64,000 bases of DNA from a bacterium (GTDB lineage Bacteria > Pseudomonadota > Alphaproteobacteria > Sphingomonadales > Sphingomonadaceae): NCBI GenBank assembly GCA_030824575.1, contig JAVBXL010000220.1:37150-101149 (forward strand). The letters run 5' to 3'. Made by a program: the position numbers and the translations under genes. The notes beneath the pieces are model-generated. The model was not told the DNA's origin. It did no database searches and worked only from the letters and a program-made list of their open reading frames with translations. Of the stretch, positions 14,931-23,473 are shown one piece after another. How positions within the stretch are numbered: the first letter of the stretch is position 1; each line of letters opens with the position of its first letter.

Positions 14931-17567
14931 ATGACGCGACTGTCCGCGCTCAAACTTTCACTTATTCTCGCTTCGTCCTGGTCCGCCTGCGCCATCGCGC
15001 AGGATGCGCCGCAGGAACCACAGACCGATGAAGGCGCCGCCATCATCGTCACCGGCACCCGCGCCGTCGGCATTTCAGCCGCCGAATCCGCCGCGCCGGT
15101 TCAGGTGTTGAGCGAAGAAGCCATCAGCCATGTCGGCCAGCCGAACCTCAACCAGGTTCTGACGCAGATGGTGCCGGGCTTCACCGCCCAGACCCAGGGC
15201 ACCGACCTGTCCAGCTTCTCGCTGTCGGCCCGCCTGCGCGGCCTCAGCCCCAACCACACGCTGATCCTGGTCAATGGCAAGCGCCGCCACGGCAACGCCA
15301 TTCTTCAGGTCATCTCCGGCGCGTTCCAGGGGTCTGCCGCGCCCAGTATCGACGTCATCCCCCCCGACGCCATTTCGCGCGTCGAAGTGTTGCAGGAAGG
15401 CGCGGCGGCCGTTTACGGCACAGACGCGATCGCAGGCGTCTTGAACTTCATCCTCAAGGACCAGACCGACGGCGGCACGTTCAAGGTCACCGGCGGCCAA
15501 TATTATGACAGCGAGGGCGAACTTTTCTCCGCCTCCGGCAATGTCGGCTTCAAACTGGGCGAGGACGGCTTCTTCAACCTGACCCTGTTCCATCGTCGTC
15601 AGGATTATACCACCGTCGGCAAGGGCCAGGTTCTGGTGACCAAGCAGGACGGCACGCTGCAGCCCAACGCCCCTGCCCAATGGTCGAACCTGACCGGCGA
15701 CGCGCTGTCGGGCATCAACGGCGGCCAGCCCAAGACCAACCTCAACGTCGCCTTCTACAATATGGGCTATGATTTCGGCGGCGTCGAACTCTACAGCTTC
15801 GGCGACTATAGCCGCCGCGAAGGCTGGGCCAAGCAGGGCTACCGCCATCCCAAGCGCATCTGCTACGAAGCCGGCAACACGGGCGGCAACGTCACCTCGG
15901 CCGCCTATGATCCCAGCATCTGCTATGGCGACACCGGCGTCGTCGGCATGGTCCCGCTCCAGCATGTGATCGAAAACGAATATAGCTTCACCGTTGGTGT
16001 CAAAGGCGAATTTGGCGGCGGCTGGAACTATGACGTGTCCGGCACCTATGGGTCGCAAAAGGACGATATCTGGACCGAAGCGTCGGCCCATCGCGAAATC
16101 TGGCAGGAAAGCTACCAGAACCAGCTACGCGGCATCGGCGTCGCCAACACGCCGGACAGCGCCTATGATGGCGGTTTCAAGCTCGCCCAGACCACGCTGA
16201 CCACCGATATCCGCAAGGAGTTTGACGTCGGCATGGCGACGCCGATCACTATGGCGTTCGGTGGCGAATATCGCAAGGATGAGTATGAAATCATCGCCGG
16301 TGATTCCATCTCGACCTACAAGACCGGTGTCCAGTCCTTCCCCGGCTATAAGGCGAGCGACGCCGGCGAATTCCAGCGCAGTTCGAAGGCAGGCTACATC
16401 AATTTCATCGTCAAGCCGACCGATGCCTGGAGCGTCGATCTTGCGGGCCGTTACGAAGACTATACCGATTTCGGCGACACGCTGATCGGCAAGGTCACGA
16501 CCCGCTACGACTTCTCCGACGCCTTCGCCATCCGCGGCACCGCCAGCACGGGCTTCCGTGCGCCGACGTTGCAGGAACAGAAATATTCGACCATCAACGT
16601 CGGCCCGACCAGCGCCGTCGCACAGCTTCCCGCCGGCTCGCCTGCCGCCGCGTTGCTGGGCTTCGATTCGCTGAAGCCTGAAAAGTCGAAGAATTTCTCG
16701 GCCGGTTTCGTGGTTCGTCCAACCAACAAGCTGACCGTCACCGTCGATGGCTATCTGATCAAGATCAAGGATCGGATCACCGGCACCGCGGCCCGCAACG
16801 CCGTCCTCAACGGCGTGGCGCAGCCGGGCGGCGCGGACATTCTGACCGCCCTCAACGCCGCGGGCATCGTCCTCGACAGCGCCCTGTTCACCAGCGGCAC
16901 GATCGGCGTGCAAAGCTTCACCAACGCCGTCGATACCCGCACCTGGGGCATCGACTTCTCGGCCAGCTATCCCGTCGCGCTGGACTTCGGCCAGCTCAAC
17001 CTGTCGCTGACCGCCAACTATAACAAGACGAAAATCACCAACAACAAGCTGGGCTATCCGCTGTTCAACGCCGCATCGGAAAGCAATATCGAACGCGCCA
17101 GCCCGGACTATAAGGTCGTCGCCAACGCCCTGTTCAAAAGCGGCCGTTTCGCCGTCAACCTGCGCGAAACCTTCTACGGCAAGACCAGCGTCCTGGTGCG
17201 TCCGGCCTTCACCACGTCGGCCAATGGATCGATCGTAATCCCCGAAGGCGGTTTCCTGATCGCCGACGGCTCTCTGGTGAACGGGGTGAACGCCAACCAA
17301 CTCTACTTCAACGGCGTGGCCAAGGCAGCGGCCATCACCGACCTGGAAGTGAATTACGACTTCACCGACAATGTCACCTTCTCGCTGGGCGCCAACAACC
17401 TGTTCAACAAGAAGCCGGAAATCCCCAAGCTTCTGAAGGGCGTGGTCGTGCCGACCGGCGTGTCGCCCTATGAAAACGGCTCCGGCTCCTACAGCGCCTC
17501 CTACGGCCACAGCGCCTACAGCACGTCGGGCGGCTATTATTACGCCCGCATCGACTTCAAATTCTGA
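14931..17567 (+). CDS. TonB-dependent outer membrane receptor (878 aa)
   Basis: A Sec signal peptide (about residues 1-23, ending CAIAQ) is followed by a TonB-box-like segment AAIIVTGTRAVGI, a plug domain (about 45-165) with RGLSPNHTLILVNGKRRH and the conserved VEVLQEGAAAVYGTDAIAG, and a 22-strand barrel ending in an aromatic (DFKF). The layout is that of OMR-type receptors of sphingomonads that import non-siderophore nutrients. It is directly upstream of the exported RidA/amine-oxidase genes and probably brings in their substrate. A strong terminator follows it. Confidence 0.92.
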   Translation: MTRLSALKLSLILASSWSACAIAQDAPQEPQTDEGAAIIVTGTRAVGISAAESAAPVQVLSEEAISHVGQPNLNQVLTQMVPGFTAQTQGTDLSSFSLSARLRGLSPNHTLILVNGKRRHGNAILQVISGAFQGSAAPSIDVIPPDAISRVEVLQEGAAAVYGTDAIAGVLNFILKDQTDGGTFKVTGGQYYDSEGELFSASGNVGFKLGEDGFFNLTLFHRRQDYTTVGKGQVLVTKQDGTLQPNAPAQWSNLTGDALSGINGGQPKTNLNVAFYNMGYDFGGVELYSFGDYSRREGWAKQGYRHPKRICYEAGNTGGNVTSAAYDPSICYGDTGVVGMVPLQHVIENEYSFTVGVKGEFGGGWNYDVSGTYGSQKDDIWTEASAHREIWQESYQNQLRGIGVANTPDSAYDGGFKLAQTTLTTDIRKEFDVGMATPITMAFGGEYRKDEYEIIAGDSISTYKTGVQSFPGYKASDAGEFQRSSKAGYINFIVKPTDAWSVDLAGRYEDYTDFGDTLIGKVTTRYDFSDAFAIRGTASTGFRAPTLQEQKYSTINVGPTSAVAQLPAGSPAAALLGFDSLKPEKSKNFSAGFVVRPTNKLTVTVDGYLIKIKDRITGTAARNAVLNGVAQPGGADILTALNAAGIVLDSALFTSGTIGVQSFTNAVDTRTWGIDFSASYPVALDFGQLNLSLTANYNKTKITNNKLGYPLFNAASESNIERASPDYKVVANALFKSGRFAVNLRETFYGKTSVLVRPAFTTSANGSIVIPEGGFLIADGSLVNGVNANQLYFNGVAKAAAITDLEVNYDFTDNVTFSLGANNLFNKKPEIPKLLKGVVVPTGVSPYENGSGSYSASYGHSAYSTSGGYYYARIDFKF

Positions 17568-17582
17568 TCGAAGTCACGAGGG

Positions 17583-17616
17583 AAGGGCCGGTCCGGCAAG
17601 GACCGGCCCTTTTTCT
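17583..17616 (+). terminator. Intrinsic terminator after the TonB receptor
   Basis: GGGCCGGTCC and GGACCGGCCC form a perfect ten-base-pair stem with a small loop, followed by TTTTTCTT. It lies 16 bases after the receptor stop and 28 bases before the first ridA. It should end most receptor transcripts, so the downstream operon is either expressed from readthrough or from its own promoter. Confidence 0.85.
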
Positions 17617-17643
17617 TACCACTGTTCCTATGGGGAATTGTCC

Positions 17644-18126
17644 ATGACCGCGCGTTTCGCCTTCCTGCTGGCCGCCATGGCCGTACCTTCCGCCCAGGCC
17701 GCCACCGTCGAACATAAGCAGGCGCCCGGCGCCATGATCGCCAGCGCGGCGATCATCCCGCCCGGCAGCACCCTCTATTATCTCTCCGGCGCGACCGGCG
17801 CACCGATCGACCCCAAGGATGTCGAAAGCCCCGACGCCTTCGGCGATACCGAGGCACAGACCCTGTCCATCTTCACCAAGATGAAGGCGCAGCTAGCCGA
17901 ACTCGGCCTCACCATGGGCGACGTCGTGAAACTCACCGTCTTCCTGGTCGGCGATCCCAAGCTGGGCGGCAAGATGGACCGAGACGGCATGACCAAATCC
18001 TACAAGAAATTCTTCGGCACCGCCGACCAGCCCAACCTGCCGACCCGCTCCGCCTTCCAGATTGCGGGCCTGGCCCGGCCGCAGCAACTGGTCGAGATCG
18101 AGGCGATCGCCGCCAAGGCGCCCTAA
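17644..18126 (+). CDS. Exported RidA-family enamine/imine deaminase (160 aa)
   Basis: ATG 17644 gives a clear Sec signal peptide (FAFLLAAMAVPSAQA). The mature part is a RidA/YjgF fold: GDVVKLTVFLVGD, then LPTRSAFQIAGLA with the catalytic arginine R135 and VEIEAIA with glutamate near 151-153. RidA proteins hydrolyse enamines and imines to keto compounds and ammonia. Most are cytosolic, so a periplasmic copy is unusual. It is the first gene of the amine oxidase cluster, 36 bases before the oxidase. Confidence 0.88.
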   Translation: MTARFAFLLAAMAVPSAQAATVEHKQAPGAMIASAAIIPPGSTLYYLSGATGAPIDPKDVESPDAFGDTEAQTLSIFTKMKAQLAELGLTMGDVVKLTVFLVGDPKLGGKMDRDGMTKSYKKFFGTADQPNLPTRSAFQIAGLARPQQLVEIEAIAAKAP

Positions 18127-18162
18127 GCGCCATTCAATGCGCGTTCCAATAGGGGGGATATC

Positions 18163-19749
18163 ATGACCGACAGCACTGCACCCAGCCGCCGCGACCTCCT
18201 GACCATGATCGGCAAGGTCGGTGGCGCGGCCGCCATGTATCAGGCGATGACCGCGCTCGGCCACGCCGCCGAAACCCAGTTCACCGGCCCGCCCGTCCTG
18301 TCGGGCGCCAAGCCCGGTGCCTCGGTCGTCATCCTGGGCGCTGGCCTGGCCGGCATGGCCGCCGCCTATGAGCTGCAAAAGGCGGGCTATGCGGTCAAGA
18401 TACTGGAATTTCAGGATCGCCCCGGCGGCCGCAACTATACGTTGCGCGGCGGAGATACCTTCACCGAAAGCGACGGCACGGTGCAGAAGGTGCAGTTCGC
18501 GGCGGGCAATTACCTCAACCCCGGCCCCTGGCGCATCCCGCACCACCATAAGGCGCTGCTCCATTATTGCCGCGAATTCGGCGTCGCGCTGGAACCCTTC
18601 ATCCAGCTGAACCACAACGGCTTCATCCATTCGTCCGAAGCCTTCGGCGGCAAGCCGATGCGCTACAAGGAAGTCGCGACCGACTTCAAAGGGCACACGT
18701 CCGAACTGCTGGCCAAGGCGATCAGCTCCAAGGCGCTGGACGACAAGCTGTCGGCGCAAGATCAGGAAAAGCTGATGGAGGCGCTGCGCGGCTGGGGCGT
18801 GCTGGACAAGAATATGGCCTATACCAGCAGCCTCAAGGTGTCGGCCCAGCGCGGCTACGAACAGGCGCCCGGCGGCGGCTGCAACGGCGCGCCCACCCCG
18901 TCGCAGATCGCCAAATTGCAGGACGTGCTCGACCCGCAGGTCTGGACCGCCATGTCCTTCTATTTCAGCTATGTGATGCAAACGACGATGTTCCAGCCGA
19001 CAGGCGGCATGGACATGATCGGCAAGGCGTTCGCCAGGAAGATCGGCAAGATCGTCACCTACAACGCTAAGGCCACGAAGGTCGCCCAATCGGATAAGGG
19101 CGTCACCGTCAGCTACAAGGATGTCGCGACCGGCCAGATGCACGATGTCAGCGCCGACTATTGCGTTTGCACCATCCCGCTCTCGATCATCAGCCAGGTC
19201 GATATGCAGGTGTCTCCGGCACTCAAAGCCGCGATGAAGGCGGTGCCGTATGGCGGTCACGTCAAGATCGGCCTCGAATTCAAGCGCCGCTTCTGGGAGG
19301 AAGACGACAATATCTATGGCGGCCACAGCTTCACCGACCAGTCGATCACCCAGCTATCCTATCCCAATGACAAGATGTTCGGGCGCGGCCCCGCCGTCCT
19401 GCTGGGTGCCTTCGCCCGCGACCTCGCCGGCTTCCAGCTTGCGGGCATGACGCCGCAACAACGCATCGAAACGGCCCTCACCCAGGGGGAAGTCTTCCAC
19501 CCGCAATATCGCAAGGAGTATCTGAACGGCGTATCCGTGCCCTGGAGCCGGGTGCCCTGGATATTGGGCTGCACCTCCGCCTGGAGCGAGGACAATCGCA
19601 AGGCGCATTACAAAAATCTCGTCACGCTCGACAACCGCGTGGTGATGGCGGGCGAACATGCCAGCTACTATGGCGGCTGGATGGAAGGCTCCATCCTTTC
19701 GGGCATGGACGCGATCACCCAGATCCACCAACATGCGCAGGCGGCCTGA
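18163..19749 (+). CDS. TAT-exported flavin monoamine oxidase/amino-acid dehydrogenase (528 aa)
   Basis: A twin-arginine signal (SRRDLLTMIGKVGG, RR at 9-10) precedes an FAD-binding Rossmann motif VVILGAGLAGMAAAYE (GAGLAG at 59-64) and the GR-rich loop DRPGGRNYTLRGG. The C-terminal FAD contact is AGEHASYYGGWMEGS. This is the flavin amine oxidase family, which includes L-amino-acid oxidases, tryptophan 2-monooxygenase and monoamine oxidases; the exact substrate cannot be read. Products are imines, which the flanking RidA proteins could hydrolyse. Because a cytochrome c gene follows after one base, the enzyme may pass electrons to that cytochrome rather than to oxygen. Confidence 0.88.
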   Translation: MTDSTAPSRRDLLTMIGKVGGAAAMYQAMTALGHAAETQFTGPPVLSGAKPGASVVILGAGLAGMAAAYELQKAGYAVKILEFQDRPGGRNYTLRGGDTFTESDGTVQKVQFAAGNYLNPGPWRIPHHHKALLHYCREFGVALEPFIQLNHNGFIHSSEAFGGKPMRYKEVATDFKGHTSELLAKAISSKALDDKLSAQDQEKLMEALRGWGVLDKNMAYTSSLKVSAQRGYEQAPGGGCNGAPTPSQIAKLQDVLDPQVWTAMSFYFSYVMQTTMFQPTGGMDMIGKAFARKIGKIVTYNAKATKVAQSDKGVTVSYKDVATGQMHDVSADYCVCTIPLSIISQVDMQVSPALKAAMKAVPYGGHVKIGLEFKRRFWEEDDNIYGGHSFTDQSITQLSYPNDKMFGRGPAVLLGAFARDLAGFQLAGMTPQQRIETALTQGEVFHPQYRKEYLNGVSVPWSRVPWILGCTSAWSEDNRKAHYKNLVTLDNRVVMAGEHASYYGGWMEGSILSGMDAITQIHQHAQAA

Positions 19750-19750
19750 G

Positions 19751-20155
19751 ATGCGGCGCGGACTCCTGCGTCTCGCCGCGCTGGCCGTGCTCGCCGCCGC
19801 GCCCGCGCTGGCGGATTCCCCTGGCGGCCGCCCGGTCAAGCTGGCGCTGCCCGATGGCGAGCAGGTCTATAAGCAGGTCTGCGCCGCCTGCCACCTGGCG
19901 CAGGCGCAGGGGTCGCCCGACGGCACCGTCCCGGCGCTGGCCCATAATGCGAAACTGGCGACGGCGGACTATCCCATCACCGTCGTCATGAAGGGCCAGG
20001 GCGGCATGCCCTGGTTCTCCGAAATGCTCACCCCAGGTCAGGTCGCCGCCGTGGTCGGCTATGTCCGCACCCATTTCGACAATGATTATGCCGATCCGGT
20101 CGCCGAAGCGGATGTGAAGCGCATCGCCGCCGCTATCAAGGGCAGCGAAGAATGA
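19751..20155 (+). CDS. Periplasmic monohaem cytochrome c (134 aa)
   Basis: A Sec signal peptide (about 1-21, LAVLAAAPALA) is followed by the haem motif C44-A-A-C47-H48 and a probable axial methionine M86 in GQGGMPWF. It belongs to the small class I cytochromes c. It lies one base after the amine oxidase and overlaps the next gene by four bases (ATGA), so it is likely the electron acceptor for the oxidase. An upstream in-frame ATG at 19733 exists but would add an unneeded charged extension. Confidence 0.88.
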   Translation: MRRGLLRLAALAVLAAAPALADSPGGRPVKLALPDGEQVYKQVCAACHLAQAQGSPDGTVPALAHNAKLATADYPITVVMKGQGGMPWFSEMLTPGQVAAVVGYVRTHFDNDYADPVAEADVKRIAAAIKGSEE

Positions 20156-21285
20156 CCGACACCGCCCTCTCCCGCCGAATGTTGATGCACGGCGCGATCG
20201 GCGTCGCCGCCGTCGCGGGCACCGCCGCCCCCGTCCTCGCCCAGCGCGGGCGCAAGGTAGACCTGCCCGACGATCCCGCCGCCATGGCCGCCACGCTGAC
20301 CGACGCTGTCTATATCAACAGCAACGAACATCCGGTCGGCCCCTGCCCCGCCGCGCTCGCCGCACTGGCGAAGCTCCCGCCGCTCTCCGGCCGCTACGGC
20401 ATGGCCTTTGCGGGCAAGCTTGAAAGCCTGTTCGCGCGCCAGAACGGCCTGTCCCCCGACCAGGTGCAGGTCCACCCCGGCTCCTTCATGCCGCTCCGCT
20501 CCGTGGCGCTCAGCTACTCCAGCGCCGACCGTCCGATCGCCTATTTCGAACCGACCTTCGACCAGGGGTTTCTCGGCCTCGACAATGCCAGCATCACCCG
20601 ATCGGTCGCGGTCCCGCTGTCGGGCGATTTCGCCGCCGACCCGCGCAAGCTGCTGGCCGCTGCGCCGGACGCCGGCGTCTATTACCTCTGCAATCCCAAC
20701 AACCCGACCGGCCTCACCACCGCACGCGCCGACATCGACTGGCTGCTGGCGAACAAGCCCAAGGGCAGCATCCTGCTGGTGGACGAAGCCTATATCCATT
20801 TCAGCGACGCACAAAGCTGCCTCGATCTGGTCGCCCAAGGCGCTGACCTGCTGGTCACCCGCACCTTCTCGAAAATCTACGGCCTTGCCGGCCTGCGCTG
20901 CGGCCTGATCGCCGGGCGCAAGGATTTGCTCGACGGCATGGCCCGCTACGGCACCAACATCACGCCGATGCCAGCCGTGCTGGCGGCGGAAGCAAGCCTG
21001 CTCGACCCTACCCTGCTCCCGGCCCGCAAGGCGGAAAATAAGGCGGTGCGCGACGATCTGTTTGCCTGGCTCGATGCCAGGGGGCTGCGCTACCTGCCCA
21101 GCCAGGCCAGCTTCGCGATGATCCATGTCGGCCGCCCAGGTGCCGCCGTCACCGCCGCGCTGGCGCAGGCGGGCGTCTTCATCGGCGGCCCGCGCAAACA
21201 TATGGACGACTGGGTCCGCGTCTCCTTTGGCAGCCCGGCCGAAATGCAGGCGTTCAAGGCGGCCTTCCTCAAGGTCATGGCATGA
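20152..21285 (+). CDS. TAT-exported class I/II PLP aminotransferase, HisC-like (377 aa)
   Basis: A twin-arginine signal (SRRMLMHGAIGVAAVAG) is followed by a fold type I aminotransferase related to histidinol-phosphate aminotransferases: NPNNPTG at 181-187, DEAY at 211-214 and the PLP lysine K241 in TRTFSKIYGLAG. The housekeeping HisC has no signal peptide, so this is a dedicated periplasmic enzyme. Export by TAT fits a protein that must be folded with its cofactor first. Overlaps both neighbours by four bases. Confidence 0.87.
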   Translation: MTDTALSRRMLMHGAIGVAAVAGTAAPVLAQRGRKVDLPDDPAAMAATLTDAVYINSNEHPVGPCPAALAALAKLPPLSGRYGMAFAGKLESLFARQNGLSPDQVQVHPGSFMPLRSVALSYSSADRPIAYFEPTFDQGFLGLDNASITRSVAVPLSGDFAADPRKLLAAAPDAGVYYLCNPNNPTGLTTARADIDWLLANKPKGSILLVDEAYIHFSDAQSCLDLVAQGADLLVTRTFSKIYGLAGLRCGLIAGRKDLLDGMARYGTNITPMPAVLAAEASLLDPTLLPARKAENKAVRDDLFAWLDARGLRYLPSQASFAMIHVGRPGAAVTAALAQAGVFIGGPRKHMDDWVRVSFGSPAEMQAFKAAFLKVMA

Positions 21286-22541
21286 CCCTCAGCCGCCGTC
21301 AGGCGTTGGGCGCGGCGATCGCCGTCCCGCTGGCGGCGCAGGCGGCCCGCGCCAGCGCAGCGTCGCCCATCCTACCGGACAAATCCAGCTTCGCGCCCAC
21401 CCCCATCGCCTATCTCGACAGCGCCTCGACCCACCCGATCAGCCTGGGCGCGCGCGCCGCGATGGACGCCTATGTCGCCGCCCGCACGCTCGATCCCGCC
21501 GCTGCTGCCCGAAAGCCCGTGGACCGCGCCGCCACCATCGCCAAATTCGCCCGGCTGGTGAACGCGGACCCGGACGAACTCTGCTGGGTCCAATCCACCA
21601 CCATGGGCGAACAGGCGGTGCTGCGCGCGCTGGGCTTTCCGCACGATAAAGGCCGCATCGTCACCGACACGCTGCATTTCTACGCTGGCTTCCCCATGTA
21701 TCAGGAATTGGCCAAACAGGGCGTCGATGTCGCCTGGGTCCAGGCGCGCGACGGCCGCATCGACATGGACGACATGGCCAAAGCCATCACCCCCGGCACG
21801 AATTTGGTCAGCCTGTCGCTCGTCTCCACCTATAATGGCTTCCACCACGACCTGAAGGCGGTGTGCGACCTGGCCCATGCCGCAGGCGCGCTGGTCTATG
21901 CCGACATCATTCATGCCGCGGGCGCAATTCCTGTCGATCTCCACGCCAGCAGCGTCGATTTCGCCGCCTGCGCCACCTATAAATGGCTGATGGGCGATTT
22001 TGGCCTCGGTTTCCTCTATGCCCGGCGCGGCGTATTGGATGCCTCGCCGCTCGCCGATTTCGGCTATTATGGCTTCGCCGCGCCGGGCGCCCCGTCCGGC
22101 ATCAGCCTGTCGCCGCCGCAAACCCATGTCTATCCGATGGACCCACCGGGCAGTGAACCCACCAGCTACGCCATCCGTCCCGGCGCGCTCGGCCATTTCG
22201 GCACCGGCACCTATGCGCAGGCGGTGGTCGCGGCGATCGACCATGGACTCGATCATATCGCCGTGCTCACCGTCCCCGCGATCCAGGCCCATGCCCAAAG
22301 CCTGATCGCCCCGCTGCGCGAGGGCCTCACCGCCAAGGGCTACCGCCTCATCACCCCGCCCGGCACAACTACGCCGCTGCTGACCGCCCTGCTGCCCGAT
22401 GCGAAGACCCGCCTCGCCGACGCACTGGCCAAGGCGCAGGTGCGCATTTCCCTGCACGACCATCATTTTCGCATCGCGCCGTCGATCTTCAACGATAGGA
22501 CGGACATAGACCGCCTGCTGGCCGCCCTGCCCCGCGCCTGA
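21282..22541 (+). CDS. TAT-exported class V PLP enzyme, cysteine-desulfurase-like fold (419 aa)
   Basis: The N-terminus MTLSRRQALGAAIAVPLAA is a compact twin-arginine signal. The body is an aminotransferase class V fold with PLP-contacting D208/H211 (YADIIHAAGAIPVD) and the Schiff-base lysine K234 in ATYKWLMGDFG. There is no evident active-site cysteine loop typical of sulfur-mobilising desulfurases, so an epimerase, lyase or transaminase activity is as likely. It is translationally coupled to the preceding aminotransferase (ATGA) and followed after 18 bases by a second ridA. Confidence 0.85.
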   Translation: MTLSRRQALGAAIAVPLAAQAARASAASPILPDKSSFAPTPIAYLDSASTHPISLGARAAMDAYVAARTLDPAAAARKPVDRAATIAKFARLVNADPDELCWVQSTTMGEQAVLRALGFPHDKGRIVTDTLHFYAGFPMYQELAKQGVDVAWVQARDGRIDMDDMAKAITPGTNLVSLSLVSTYNGFHHDLKAVCDLAHAAGALVYADIIHAAGAIPVDLHASSVDFAACATYKWLMGDFGLGFLYARRGVLDASPLADFGYYGFAAPGAPSGISLSPPQTHVYPMDPPGSEPTSYAIRPGALGHFGTGTYAQAVVAAIDHGLDHIAVLTVPAIQAHAQSLIAPLREGLTAKGYRLITPPGTTTPLLTALLPDAKTRLADALAKAQVRISLHDHHFRIAPSIFNDRTDIDRLLAALPRA

Positions 22542-22559
22542 TTTTTTTGGGAGATACTC

Positions 22560-23006
22560 ATGAAGCATCTGATCGCCACCGCCCTGCTGCTCGCCGCCAC
22601 CCCCGCTCCCCTTCAAACCGCTCTGGCCCAACCCGCCGCCGCGCCGCAGGCCCTGCCCGCCAAGCTCCCCTTCTCGCCCTCGATCCGGGTCGGCGACATC
22701 CTCTTCATGTCCGGCCAGATCGGCCAGGCACCCGAAGGCATGGACAAGCATAAGGAAGGCTTCGATGCCGCGGTAAAAAGCGCGATGGACTCGATCGGCA
22801 AGATATTGGCGACCAAAGGCCTCGACTTCGGCCACGTCGTCAAATGCACCGTGATGCTGGACGACATGGCCGACTGGCCCCGCTTCAACGCCGCCTACCT
22901 CCCCTATTTCGAAGGCAAACGCCTCCCCACCCGCAGCGCCTTCGGTGCGGACGGGCTGGCGCTGGGCGCGCCGCTGGAAGTAGAATGCATAGCCGCGTTC
23001 AAATGA
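22560..23006 (+). CDS. Second exported RidA-family protein (148 aa)
   Basis: A Sec signal peptide (HLIATALLLAATPAP, cleavage near residue 24) precedes a RidA fold with SIRVGDILFMSGQIG, GHVVKCTVMLDDMADW and LPTRSAFGADGLALG containing the catalytic arginine R125. It differs clearly from the first RidA in the operon (shorter, different strand sequences), so the two are not a recent duplication and may act on different imines. GGGAG lies about nine bases before the ATG. Confidence 0.88.
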   Translation: MKHLIATALLLAATPAPLQTALAQPAAAPQALPAKLPFSPSIRVGDILFMSGQIGQAPEGMDKHKEGFDAAVKSAMDSIGKILATKGLDFGHVVKCTVMLDDMADWPRFNAAYLPYFEGKRLPTRSAFGADGLALGAPLEVECIAAFK

Positions 23007-23093
23007 AAGCGGCAGGAATAGGCTGACTTGGGTGGATTACTGCCATTCCGCTTTGCGCGAGACTTCACGCGAAAGGCGACGTAAAAATCCCGT

Positions 23094-23203
23094 CACCCCA
23101 GCGGAGGCTGGGGTCTCAGGCGACGATGTAATGCGGTTGAGTAGTGCCCAGCCGAACCGCCGCGCGCCTCCGCACAAGACCCCAGCCTTCGCTGGGGTGA
23201 CGG
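23094..23203. repeat. Intergenic inverted repeat pair (CCCCAGC type)
   Basis: GTCACCCCAGCGGAGGCTGGGG (23093 onward) and its inverse CCCAGCCTTCGCTGGGGTGAC end (to 23203) bracket about 65 bases. Each arm is itself a hairpin. This is a common dispersed palindrome of sphingomonad genomes. It fills most of the space between the convergent second ridA and the Trm112 gene. Confidence 0.75.
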
Positions 23204-23275
23204 TAATAGGGCATCAGCTTGCCGGTTATACAACCCGCCTGCTGAACGTCCGCTTCTGCTCAACACCCGCCGCCT

Positions 23276-23473
23276 TCAGATCGCCACAGCTTCCCGCACC
23301 ACCAGCACCGGCACGCCATCACGCACGGGAAAGGCCAGCCCCGCCGCCTCCGAAACAAGCGCACCACGCGCCGCGTCCCAGCTTAGCGGCGTCCGCGTCA
23401 CTGGACATACCAGCTTCTCCAGCAACCACGGATCGATCGGCGCAACCTCGCCACTCGTTGCCCCGCCATTCAC
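23276..23473 (-). CDS. Trm112/YcaR-family small protein (65 aa)
   Basis: Residues 16-62 match the Trm112-like fold: [20 protein letters not shown], then [13 protein letters not shown]. Only one of the zinc-ligand cysteines of eukaryotic Trm112 is present, as usual in bacterial members. Family members act as small activators of methyltransferases, but the bacterial role is not established. The ATG overlaps the stop of the LON-domain gene by four bases. Confidence 0.8.
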   Translation of the reverse strand: MNGGATSGEVAPIDPWLLEKLVCPVTRTPLSWDAARGALVSEAAGLAFPVRDGVPVLVVREAVAI

